IMG/VR virus record: IMGVR_UViG_3300035682_001501
Coordinates: 1-36,392 of that record
Origin: a virus
Strand: one strand, 5' to 3'
DNA length: 36,392 nt
The notes under the pieces are model-generated. The model was not told the DNA's origin, did not search any database, and saw nothing but the letters and a program-made list of their open reading frames with translations. Positions 28,461 to 35,909 of the stretch are shown here, piece by piece. Within the stretch, counting starts at the first letter, position 1, and each line of letters opens with the position of its first letter. The position numbers and the translations under genes are program-made.

Positions 28461-29462
28461 ATGCAACTTTTGCTAGCTGCTCTAGCATTTGTTGTAATAG
28501 GTTTTGCTGCTAGTGCTAATCCCATTGGAAATATAACAGAAATTACTGGATCTCCTGGCAACATCGAGAGATCTGGTAATTTGCTGGAAGCTGCTGTGAA
28601 CACATCCCTGGCCAACATGGATGTGATTGTCACTCAAAACGGCAGCGCCAAACTCAGGTTTGTGGACAACACCAAGATCAGCATCACTGAGCAGAGCAGA
28701 TTGGTTATTGATGAATATGTGTATGATCCCAGACAAGGAGACAACAGCAAAGTCACTCTCAGAGTGGGCATGGGCACAGTGAGATATGCCAGTGGCCAGA
28801 TAGCCAAAATCAATCAGCAGAAAGTGGATTTACAAACTCCCACAGCCAGTATTGCTGTGAGAGGCACAGATTTTTTCATGACTGTGGCTGAATCAGGAGA
28901 AAGTTTTGTTGTATTGGTTCCCAGTTGTGATCAGGCTGGTGTTTGCAGAACAGGCAAAATACAAGTGAGCAATCCAGCAGGTATGGTGGAACTGGACCAG
29001 CCATTTACAGCAACCACAGTTACCAATGCCCACACTCCGCCAACACCTCCCAGCAGAATTCAGGTCTCGGAAAGTAATATAAACAATCTCATGATTGTTG
29101 TTCCCCCACCAGGATTGAAAGGATTAGCCAAATCCTCAGCGTCTGGTTCTCAAGAAGCTAACCAGGATGCCCTTGTGGTTTCCAGCAAACCTGTGCACAA
29201 TCCCAATACTTCTGATGTGCCCTCACAACTGATAATGAAAGAATCAGTTGTGAACAAAAGCACAGCGGTGCCTATTGTGGTGGAAACCACCGCCACCGGC
29301 GCCACCACAGCCAGCAGAGCCACACCTGGATATGGACAAAGTTTTGTGAGATTTTTGGATGGCAGCACAGGAAATGTCACCATCAGTCACAATGGTGACA
29401 ATGCCACCACACAGGTGGGCACTGTGGGCGGAAACACATTTATCATAAGACCAAGTCCATGA
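28461..29462 (+). CDS. FecR-domain exported protein
   Basis: 333 aa with a signal peptide (MQLLLAALAFVVIGFAASA). Residues ~20-190 fit the FecR domain: GNITEITGSPGNIERSGN, ANMDVIVTQNGSAKLRFVDN, KISITEQSRLVIDEYVYDP and TPTASIAVRGTDFFMTVAES. FecR-domain proteins of this kind occur with curlin-like and CHASE2-cyclase genes in proteobacteria. The C-terminal third is low-complexity (Ser/Thr/Ala) and ends with curlin-like GSTGNVTISHNGDNATTQVG. Role is probably in assembly, anchoring or sensing of the fibre. It overlaps the next gene by ATGA. Confidence 0.82.
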   Translation: MQLLLAALAFVVIGFAASANPIGNITEITGSPGNIERSGNLLEAAVNTSLANMDVIVTQNGSAKLRFVDNTKISITEQSRLVIDEYVYDPRQGDNSKVTLRVGMGTVRYASGQIAKINQQKVDLQTPTASIAVRGTDFFMTVAESGESFVVLVPSCDQAGVCRTGKIQVSNPAGMVELDQPFTATTVTNAHTPPTPPSRIQVSESNINNLMIVVPPPGLKGLAKSSASGSQEANQDALVVSSKPVHNPNTSDVPSQLIMKESVVNKSTAVPIVVETTATGATTASRATPGYGQSFVRFLDGSTGNVTISHNGDNATTQVGTVGGNTFIIRPSP

Positions 29463-30721
29463 AGTTTTTGATAATATTCCTTGTGTTGTTGGTGTTTCCA
29501 GACTGTGCATCAGCAGATGCTGGATTAAATTATGTGATTTATGCAGGCACTGGTGCCACTCCCAGCAGATGCACCACATGCACTGCGCAATTGGCTTCAG
29601 GTACCCTTCCCACACTCAATTATGATTTTGGTGGAGGCAGCATTCTCAACAGTGGCAGAACCGACAGAGTAATCATTCACATCACAGGATATGTGCTTTG
29701 GCCTGGTGCTGGAGCACAATCAGTGACTTTTTATGATAGATCTGATGACGGATTCCATCTCACCGTCAACAACAGTGTGGTGATCAACAACTGGCAAGAG
29801 CAGGGGCCCAGCTATTACAATGGGTCAGGCACCATCACTCTGCAGGGCGGACAATATTATCCAGTGGAAATATGGTGGTATGAGAATGGTGGAGGTGCAG
29901 TCATGCAATTGAACTGGAACATTGGCAGTGGCATTGTGATTGTGCCCAGCAGTGCCTGGAGCACTGTGAGTCCTGTGAAACCCACAACTGAACAATCAGT
30001 GAGAATACTCACAAGAAAACAAGAACAATCCCTGCAATCTTCAGGAGTGTATGTGAGTCAACTGGGCAGCAACAACATGGTTCACATTGAACAAATGGCA
30101 GGCAACAACTTGGTGAGAGGCACCACAGATCAAAATGCTGTGATCAATGGAGACAGCAACACAGTGACCATCCTGCAAAATGGTGCCACAGCGAAACGAG
30201 TGGATCTGCACATCACTGGCAACAGCAATCAGGTGCAGGTGTTGCAGGGCACCACGTCTGCTGGGCAAGCATTGGCATCTGACAGCGGCGGACATTATGC
30301 CAGAACCAGCACAACTGGCAACAACAATATGCATACAGTTTTGCAGAACAATCAGGGTCAAACCAACAGTGGTCATTATGCGGAAACCACAGTCACAGGC
30401 AGCAACAACACAGTGAGAATCAGTCAAACTCAAGATGGCACCAAAACTGCGTTCCAGACCCTAAATGGTGACAGTAACATCGTGGCCTTGCAACAAACTG
30501 GCAATGGAACTCATTATTTGGACAGTCAAGCACAAGGTGGCCTCAACAACATCACAGTCACCCAAAGTGGCAACATGCCTCATGCTGCCAGGGTGCAAGC
30601 TGTGAACAATGGTGGCGCCGTCACCATAGAACTCAATCAAACCAGCAGTACCAGCCAAAACATAGAAATACAGCAAACCTGTATTGTGTTGGCTGGTTGC
30701 GCAGTGAGGATCAATCAATGA
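29459..30721 (+). CDS. PA14-like domain fused to curlin repeats
   Basis: 420 aa with a signal peptide (MKFLIIFLVLLVFPDCASA). Residues ~30-165 look like a PA14 carbohydrate-binding domain: SVTFYDRSDDGFHLTVNNSV, INNWQEQGPSYYNGSGTITL and YYPVEIWWYENGGGAVMQLN. From ~195 to the end come curlin-type repeats (VYVSQLGSNNMVHIEQMAGN, INGDSNTVTILQNG, TGNSNQVQVLQG, NGDSNIVALQQTGNG). It could be a fibre tip or nucleator that binds glycan, an adhesin displayed on the amyloid. The stop is ATGA-overlapped with the cyclase start. Confidence 0.85.
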   Translation: MKFLIIFLVLLVFPDCASADAGLNYVIYAGTGATPSRCTTCTAQLASGTLPTLNYDFGGGSILNSGRTDRVIIHITGYVLWPGAGAQSVTFYDRSDDGFHLTVNNSVVINNWQEQGPSYYNGSGTITLQGGQYYPVEIWWYENGGGAVMQLNWNIGSGIVIVPSSAWSTVSPVKPTTEQSVRILTRKQEQSLQSSGVYVSQLGSNNMVHIEQMAGNNLVRGTTDQNAVINGDSNTVTILQNGATAKRVDLHITGNSNQVQVLQGTTSAGQALASDSGGHYARTSTTGNNNMHTVLQNNQGQTNSGHYAETTVTGSNNTVRISQTQDGTKTAFQTLNGDSNIVALQQTGNGTHYLDSQAQGGLNNITVTQSGNMPHAARVQAVNNGGAVTIELNQTSSTSQNIEIQQTCIVLAGCAVRINQ

Positions 30722-32781
30722 ACAAACTCAAAAAAATATTCACTCATGTGCTGGGCTGTTTGTTGACCCTGGCACTACTCTTGGGCATGAGAATCTGGGA
30801 TCCCAGTTTTGTGGAAAGTGTGAGATTGAGATATTTTGATACTCTTATCACCAGCAAACCCACTACACAAAACAATCTGTGGGTGGTGAACATAGATGAA
30901 GCAGCCATAGATCATCATGGACAGTGGCCATTTGCCAGGGGTGTGTATGCAGATCTAATACAACAGTTGTATGAAAGAAATGCAGGTTTGGTTGTGTTTG
31001 GTGTGCTCATGAGTGAAGAGGACAGACAGGCACAGGATGTTCAATTAGAACAGGTGCTCAAACAGTTGCCCACTATTTTGGTGAGTGTGCCTGGCAATCA
31101 CAACAAAAACACAGCCAGGAAACCAGGGGCAGTGGTGATAAATGATGATTACCTGGATCGCATTCATGGCTATCCTGGCATCATTGCCAATATAGCCAGA
31201 TTGGAGCAGTCAGCAGCCGCAGTGGGCATTGCCAATCAGCTGCCTGAATTGGATGGTGTAAATCGTCGTGTGCCCCTGGTTGTAAGCATAAATCAAAATC
31301 TTTATCCCCATGTGAGCTTGGAAACCTTGCGCATACTGGCTCTGGACCGATCATTCCAGGTCAAACTAAATGCACAGGGAGTTGAAGCCTTGAGAATACC
31401 TCGCTTTGGACCCATCAACACTGACAGTCTGGGCAGGATCTGGATTGACTGGAGCCAGGGCTACCGCACTGCCAGCATGATGAATCTGCCTGAGGATTTT
31501 GAAGGGGCAGTTGTGATAGTGGGCGCCAGTGCCACAGCCGTGGCCAATCCAGTGGCCACCAGCATGGGCGCTAAATTTCCACAGGATGTTCAGGCAACTG
31601 TGATTGCCACACTGCTCAACCAAGTGTCCATTGATAGGCCTGATTATGCTGATGCAGCAGAAATACTCCTGAGTATAATAGCAGCAGCATTGCTGATTGT
31701 GCTGAGCAGATGGTTGTATGTGGGCATAGCTAGCATGATTGTGTTGTTGGCAGGCAGTATCTCTGGCAGCATGTGGCTGTATGCCACAGCCAGTGTCCTG
31801 ATAGATGTCACCTTTCCTGCACTGGTATTGATTTGTGTGGGATTGCATGTGTATGTTGTGAAATTCCTGACTGAATTCTTTCTCAAACAACAGATCAAAC
31901 GGCAATTTGGCAGTTATGTGAGTCCTGTGATTGTGGAACGCTTGCAGAAAAATCCAGAACTGATAAAATTGGGTGGCGAGGAAAAAATGCTCACAGCAGT
32001 GATGACAGACATGAGAAACTTCACTGGCTTGGGAGAAAAATATGACCAGGACGTGGAAGGCTTTACTGCCATCATGAATGAATACATGACAGCCATTGCA
32101 CAACCAGTGTTTGACAACAATGGTTGTCTGATCAAGTTTATTGGTGATGCCAGTTTGCACATTCATGGTGCCCCCTTGGATGATCAAAGACATGCCTATC
32201 ATGCTGTGAAAACCACAATTGAAATGATACAAGCTGTGCACCAGTTCAATCAAAAACTTGTAGCCAGTGGCAAGCCTCAAGTGGGCATGGGCGCAGGAGT
32301 CAACACTGGCAAAATATTGGTGGGCAACATTGGCAGCCAGGGTAAGATGGGATATGATGTGCTGGGTGATCCAGTGAGTGTGGCCAGCAGACTGGAAAGT
32401 CAAACCAAGGGGTATGGAGTTCTGGTGATTCTGGGGCCTGATACCTACCAGGCAGTCAAAGATGATTTCTTTTGTCTGGAACTGGATTGCATTGCAGTCA
32501 AAGGCAAAACTGTGGGACTGAACATTTATACGCCCTTGCTTAAGACTCCCAGGCAACACATGCCTCAATATCATCTGGCCCGAAACAAACACAATCTCAT
32601 GATGCACTTGTATAGAAATCAAAAATTTACACAAGCTAGGGAAATGTGTGATCAACTCATGGGCGAATTTGATCAACAAATGGATCTATATTATCAAATC
32701 TGGATTGAAAGATGTCAGCACATGAACTCACAGGATCTGCCCCAGGATTGGGACGGAATATACCGAGCCACCAGCAAATGA
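30718..32781 (+). CDS. CHASE2-domain membrane adenylate cyclase
   Basis: 687 aa; the start at 30718 overlaps the previous stop (ATGA). N-terminal membrane anchor, then a periplasmic CHASE2 domain (RLRYFDTLI near 40, VVNIDEAAIDHHGQWPF, then IDWSQGYRTASMM), three or so TM helices near 325-400 and a class III cyclase domain. In it MTDMRNFTGLG holds the first metal Asp, IKFIGDASLHIHG the Lys (adenine selectivity) and second Asp, and VLGDPVSVASRLES the transition-state region. There the usual Asn of VN.A.RLE is Ser while the Arg is kept, so activity may be lowered or changed. It closes the curli cassette and would make cAMP in response to an envelope signal. Confidence 0.92.
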   Translation: MNKLKKIFTHVLGCLLTLALLLGMRIWDPSFVESVRLRYFDTLITSKPTTQNNLWVVNIDEAAIDHHGQWPFARGVYADLIQQLYERNAGLVVFGVLMSEEDRQAQDVQLEQVLKQLPTILVSVPGNHNKNTARKPGAVVINDDYLDRIHGYPGIIANIARLEQSAAAVGIANQLPELDGVNRRVPLVVSINQNLYPHVSLETLRILALDRSFQVKLNAQGVEALRIPRFGPINTDSLGRIWIDWSQGYRTASMMNLPEDFEGAVVIVGASATAVANPVATSMGAKFPQDVQATVIATLLNQVSIDRPDYADAAEILLSIIAAALLIVLSRWLYVGIASMIVLLAGSISGSMWLYATASVLIDVTFPALVLICVGLHVYVVKFLTEFFLKQQIKRQFGSYVSPVIVERLQKNPELIKLGGEEKMLTAVMTDMRNFTGLGEKYDQDVEGFTAIMNEYMTAIAQPVFDNNGCLIKFIGDASLHIHGAPLDDQRHAYHAVKTTIEMIQAVHQFNQKLVASGKPQVGMGAGVNTGKILVGNIGSQGKMGYDVLGDPVSVASRLESQTKGYGVLVILGPDTYQAVKDDFFCLELDCIAVKGKTVGLNIYTPLLKTPRQHMPQYHLARNKHNLMMHLYRNQKFTQAREMCDQLMGEFDQQMDLYYQIWIERCQHMNSQDLPQDWDGIYRATSK

Positions 32782-33144
32782 TCAGGGGGTGCTGCTTTCA
32801 TCCACTTTGGCTGAACTCTTGGCACTGGGCATTTTGCCATCCAGGGGTTTGCTGATCTTGGTGGGAATCACATCAACCTTGGCCAAATCCTCTTGTAGAT
32901 CATCTTGCTTGTGATCATGCTTGAGTTCCTGAACCATGGTGAGTTTCTCTCTCAGTCTGATCAGATCATTGTCCAACATTCTGATCCTGTCGATCAGTGC
33001 AATCAATACTCTGTTGGCTTCACTCAGCACGGGCTTGACTTCTTTGGTGACCCAGGTCCACACATAGTGAATCATCCATCCCATGCCACCTGCAGCCACA
33101 ATGGGAAATCCATATTTGCTGATGAGTTCTGCCAATTGATCCAT
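32782..33144 (-). CDS. Small membrane protein with coiled coil (holin-like), 120 aa
   Basis: An N-terminal hydrophobic segment (YGFPIVAAGGMGWMIHYVWTWV) is followed by a coiled coil (LIALIDRIRMLDNDLIRLREKL) and a charged Lys-rich tail. This layout resembles BhlA/UviB-type small phage holins. The N-terminus is paralogous to the gene at 33722 (GFP-I-AAGG). It is convergent with the cyclase, starting at the very next base. Confidence 0.65.
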   Translation of the reverse strand: MDQLAELISKYGFPIVAAGGMGWMIHYVWTWVTKEVKPVLSEANRVLIALIDRIRMLDNDLIRLREKLTMVQELKHDHKQDDLQEDLAKVDVIPTKISKPLDGKMPSAKSSAKVDESSTP

Positions 33145-33158
33145 TTACTCTGTTCCTA

Positions 33159-33707
33159 TTAAAACCACAAAAACAATCCATTCAAACTCAGCAACAGTCC
33201 TGCTCCAGCCACTGCAAAACTGCCCCAGAACAAGGGCATGCTCACTGCCAGAATACTTGCACTCAACAGCACAATGGCCAATTGATAGGCAGTGCTGGCA
33301 TATCCAATCCAGGGACTGCGCAGTTTGGCCTCATCTCTTTCTGTTTCCAGTTTGCTGGCCTTCACAGCAATTTCACGCTTTTCTTCATTCATGCGTTGGG
33401 CTTCTGCCGCCAGTCTATCATGATCTGCACCAGTTGTTTGCACAGCAGCAGTTTCATAAATCACACCACGCACATTTTTGGCCTGATACCAACTCCACTG
33501 ATTGTTGGCACCAATGGTGTTGTTGAGTATCACACTGCTGAGCTTGCCACCATACCAGGCATTGAGTGCCAGCAACAGTGCAAACAAATTGATCACCAAG
33601 CCAGCCTTATCCTTGATCCTAGCCTCACGCTCTGACCTGCTGCCAGTGGCTGGTGCTTTGCTGCTTTTGGTAAACATTTTCAAGATGGTTTCCACCAAAC
33701 TACCCAT
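33159..33707 (-). CDS. DUF4337-like membrane protein, 182 aa
   Basis: Hydrophobic segments are near residues 35-55 (AGLVINLFALLLALNAWYGG) and at the C-terminus (AYQLAIVLLSASILAVSMPL, then VAGAGLLLSLNGLFLW). Between them is NNTIGANNQWSWYQAKNVRG and a coiled coil. The WSWYQAKN motif after an N-terminal TM is the mark of the DUF4337 family of bacteria. AAGGAATAAATC precedes the ATG. Role unknown; with its neighbours possibly an envelope or lysis set. Confidence 0.75.
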   Translation of the reverse strand: MGSLVETILKMFTKSSKAPATGSRSEREARIKDKAGLVINLFALLLALNAWYGGKLSSVILNNTIGANNQWSWYQAKNVRGVIYETAAVQTTGADHDRLAAEAQRMNEEKREIAVKASKLETERDEAKLRSPWIGYASTAYQLAIVLLSASILAVSMPLFWGSFAVAGAGLLLSLNGLFLWF

Positions 33708-33721
33708 GATTTATTCCTTGC

Positions 33722-34003
33722 TCAATCTCTGCGTGCGTCATCTTTGCCATTGGCACGCGCAATTCTGGTGACATCTGGTTTGACTCCTAGGGTATGGCTC
33801 ATGAGCACATCCAACCTGATAATGTCATGATTCATTGTCTTGACACGATTGTCCAGGGCCATGATTATGCCACCCAATCCCTTGATGCTGCTGGTGACTC
33901 CTGCCAGAATGAATTTGAGAGTTAGAAATACAAAATAACCAGCACCACCTGCGGCTGCGATGGGAAAGCCCACATCGCCTACAAATTTGAAAAATTCCAT
34001 CAT
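33722..34003 (-). CDS. Small membrane protein, paralogue of 32782 (93 aa)
   Basis: The start at 34003 (MMEFFKFVGDVGFPIAAAGG) is preferred. One TM helix (GFPIAAAGGAGYFVFLTLKFIL) is followed by an amphipathic helix (IIMALDNRVKTMNHDIIRLD). The ATG is exactly 6 nt after a minus-strand TAAATA and no Shine-Dalgarno is visible, so a leaderless mRNA is predicted. Related to the 120-aa protein in size and topology; holin-type function is a guess. Confidence 0.65.
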   Translation of the reverse strand: MMEFFKFVGDVGFPIAAAGGAGYFVFLTLKFILAGVTSSIKGLGGIIMALDNRVKTMNHDIIRLDVLMSHTLGVKPDVTRIARANGKDDARRD

Positions 34004-34008
34004 GCAAA

Positions 34009-34014
34009 TATTTA
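34009..34014 (-). promoter_or_regulatory. Late-type TAAATA box placing the start on the ATG
   Basis: Minus strand TTTAAATA-TTTGC-ATG. With the last A at -6, +1 is base 34003, the A of the start codon. Confidence 0.6.
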
Positions 34015-34064
34015 AAAATAGTCTATACAACAAAACTACTGTGATAACCAGGCAAAAATAACAC

Positions 34065-34092
34065 TTGACAATGGGAGATTTCATGCTATTGT
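34065..34092 (+). promoter_or_regulatory. Early-type promoter for the RlpA-like gene
   Basis: TTGACA, 16-nt spacer ending TGC, TATTGT. Full match to the local early consensus. Confidence 0.75.
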
Positions 34093-34113
34093 CGGTCTAC
34101 AAAGGAAACAATC

Positions 34114-34461
34114 ATGAACAAGTTGTGTGCATTTGTGACTGCTGCTTGGATTGCTGCCATACCTGATGCCTCTGCTGCCACAGTCACCAGCAGTTGGTAT
34201 GGTGCTGCCTGGAATGGCAGACCCACCGCCAGCGGCGAGATCTTCCATCATCGCAAACTCACAGTAGCGCATCGCACATTGCCCCTGGGCACCAGGGTGT
34301 TGATCACCCATGGCAAACGCAAAGTCTTGGCTCGTGTTAACGACAGAGGCCCCTATGTTCGCGGCCGAGGACTGGATGTTAGTCAGGCTGTGGCTCAGCG
34401 TTTGGGTTTCCAACACAAGGGACTGGCCAGGGTGCATGTGAAGGTTTTGCCCAAAAAGTAG
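34114..34461 (+). CDS. RlpA-like double-psi beta-barrel protein
   Basis: 115 aa with a signal peptide (MNKLCAFVTAAWIAAIPDASA). The mature part is a minimal RlpA/DPBB domain: TSSWYGAAWNGRPTASGEIF, LTVAHRTLPLGTRVLITHG, ARVNDRGPYVRGRGLDVSQA. RlpA enzymes are septal lytic transglycosylases acting on denuded glycan; the catalytic-type Asp residues (NDRGP, LDVS) are kept and the SPOR domain is missing. It could weaken peptidoglycan for lysis or for passage of the amyloid export pore. Own early promoter and AAGGAAAC before the ATG. Confidence 0.88.
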   Translation: MNKLCAFVTAAWIAAIPDASAATVTSSWYGAAWNGRPTASGEIFHHRKLTVAHRTLPLGTRVLITHGKRKVLARVNDRGPYVRGRGLDVSQAVAQRLGFQHKGLARVHVKVLPKK

Positions 34462-34489
34462 TTGACACCTCATACACCTGTGCTATAAT
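34462..34489 (+). promoter_or_regulatory. Early-type promoter, best consensus
   Basis: TTGACA, 16-nt spacer ending TGTGC, TATAAT. Directly after the RlpA stop. Confidence 0.85.
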
Positions 34490-34538
34490 GCTGAATATGA
34501 ACACATCAACTAGGTTTAGCAACATGAAGGGTCACAAC

Positions 34539-34706
34539 ATGCCCAAGTCCACTACTATCAAGCGCATTCTGGAATATGTGGCCGGATTTGCTCTTTTTGT
34601 GATTTTTTGTCAGACTGTGGAAGTTGACTGGCAGCTGATGCTGACGGCCATGCGCGATAGCATGCTGTTGGGTTTTGCTCCCCTGCGCATCAGGTTGGTG
34701 CGCTGA
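34539..34706 (+). CDS. Small single-TM protein, 55 aa
   Basis: The start at 34539 (MPKSTTIKRILEYVAGFALF) is chosen because AAGGG lies 7 nt before it; the ATG at 34488 would be inside the promoter. One TM helix (VAGFALFVIFCQTV), then a short amphipathic tail. Phage inner-membrane peptide of unknown role. Confidence 0.6.
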   Translation: MPKSTTIKRILEYVAGFALFVIFCQTVEVDWQLMLTAMRDSMLLGFAPLRIRLVR

Positions 34707-34708
34707 AC

Positions 34709-35023
34709 ATGTGGGACCTGGATGATTGGCTACCCTGCTACCAGATCATGGCAGCAGAGCAGGGCTGGTGTCTCAGTGAGACTGGCCATGCAGGTTGCCA
34801 TGCAGCCATTGAGGTGCAACGCTGGGATGATGCTGATGGTGTCACTGCTGATCTGGGAGTTGTGGTTCCCCAACTGGCTGGCGATGATAGGGCAGTTCAA
34901 GCCTTTTATCAGAGCTGGCAGCGTGGTGAGCCTCATGCCCTGATTGCCTACCACATTCTGGCCAAGCACAGCCCCATGGAATTTCAACACTGGCGCATGG
35001 ACACTTGGCGAAAAACCCATTGA
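34709..35023 (+). CDS. Hypothetical protein, 104 aa
   Basis: Acidic, Trp-rich soluble protein (MWDLDDWLPCYQIMAAEQGW) without recognised motif. It starts 2 nt after the previous stop, and its TGA lies inside the next TTGACA. Confidence 0.6.
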   Translation: MWDLDDWLPCYQIMAAEQGWCLSETGHAGCHAAIEVQRWDDADGVTADLGVVVPQLAGDDRAVQAFYQSWQRGEPHALIAYHILAKHSPMEFQHWRMDTWRKTH

Positions 35024-35047
35024 CAATGCCAGTAGCCATGCTATGCT
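35020..35047 (+). promoter_or_regulatory. Early-type promoter for the HD gene
   Basis: TTGACA, 16-nt spacer ending TGC, TATGCT. The -35 overlaps the stop of the 104-aa gene. Confidence 0.7.
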
Positions 35048-35075
35048 GATGATGTAGAAACAGGAGTAACCACCA

Positions 35076-35432
35076 ATGCCGCTGCAACAGTGGGAAAAAC
35101 GACAAATCAGCCTGCGCTATTGGCCGCAGGGCAGGCAATGGTTCCAGGCACTGGAAGCTCTGGAGTTTGGCAAAAGCCATCACACTGGCGTTCGCAAGGA
35201 TGGGTTTACTCCCGAGTTTGATCATCAGATCAGTATTGCACATTTTGTGCGCACCTTGGCTCCTAGTCTTGAGTTTCCTGAGGAAACCATCAGCACTGTG
35301 TTCTTGCATGATGTGCGAGAAGATTATGGTGTAAGCGACGAGGAAATCCGAGACCAGTTTGGTAGCCAGGTGGCCACATCGTGCTATGCTGAACCAGCGA
35401 TAGGAGCAAGCGATCATGGGACTTTACGTTAA
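35076..35432 (+). pseudogene. HD-domain (Mesh1/SpoT-like) hydrolase, truncated
   Basis: The N-terminal 100 residues fit small RelA/SpoT-type HD hydrolases: GRQWFQALEALEFGKSHHTG, KDGFTPEFDHQISIAHFVRT and VFLHDVREDYGVSDEEI, with the H...HD metal set. Such proteins may hydrolyse (p)ppGpp or related nucleotides. After FGSQVATS (about base 35380) the frame enters GC-rich foreign sequence and ends in an unrelated CYAEPAIGASDHGTLR. The rest of the HD domain is missing, so the gene is broken or this is an assembly junction. Confidence 0.72.
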
Positions 35433-35724
35433 CCCGACCACGATAAGCAAAGAAGAATGGCTGCTGGCCAACGCCCGCCCTGTAGTGTCCGAGGACATCA
35501 CCGGTGACAACTGGGCGAAGGTGATCGGCGAGGGCCGCATCCCCTTGGTGTGGATGGACAACGGACCGTTCTCCGCCCTGGGTGTGGCATTCAGCGAGCG
35601 CGAGGCCGCGGACTTCGTTCGGCACGACGGCCGTGCCAAGCTGTTTTTCACCGTGCCGCGCGAGAGCCTGTCCAACGAAGACAGCGGCGTGGGTGAGCGG
35701 CTGCTGGCGGCATACAAGCTGTGA
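35416..35724 (+). CDS. Hypothetical protein, 102 aa, GC-rich
   Basis: AGGAG lies 9 nt before the ATG. The product (MGLYVNPTTISKEEWLLANA, VVSEDITGDNWAKVIGEGRI, PLVWMDNGPFSALGVAF) looks like small conserved proteins of GC-rich phages, such as Pseudomonas or Burkholderia types; no function. Codon use is unlike the rest of the window. It overlaps the next ORF by ATGA-type spacing. Confidence 0.7.
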   Translation: MGLYVNPTTISKEEWLLANARPVVSEDITGDNWAKVIGEGRIPLVWMDNGPFSALGVAFSEREAADFVRHDGRAKLFFTVPRESLSNEDSGVGERLLAAYKL

Positions 35725-35909
35725 GCGAATCCTTTCTTACAGCCGAGGAGGTCCAGCGACGCTTGGAGATCCTCTGGTACAAACTGGAGAATGAGGGCAA
35801 CTACGTTGGTGCCAACACCGTGGCCCAGGCCCAGCAGCTAATCAAGAACCTCACCGGGATCGATCGACCAGACCTCCTTATTCGCCGCTCGACAGCGAAA
35901 GCGCCCTAG
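35721..35909 (+). CDS. Hypothetical protein, 62 aa, GC-rich
   Basis: GTG start overlapping the previous stop by 4 bases. Helical (TAEEVQRRLEILWYKLENEG), no known family. Same GC-rich codon use as its neighbour. Confidence 0.6.
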   Translation: MSESFLTAEEVQRRLEILWYKLENEGNYVGANTVAQAQQLIKNLTGIDRPDLLIRRSTAKAP

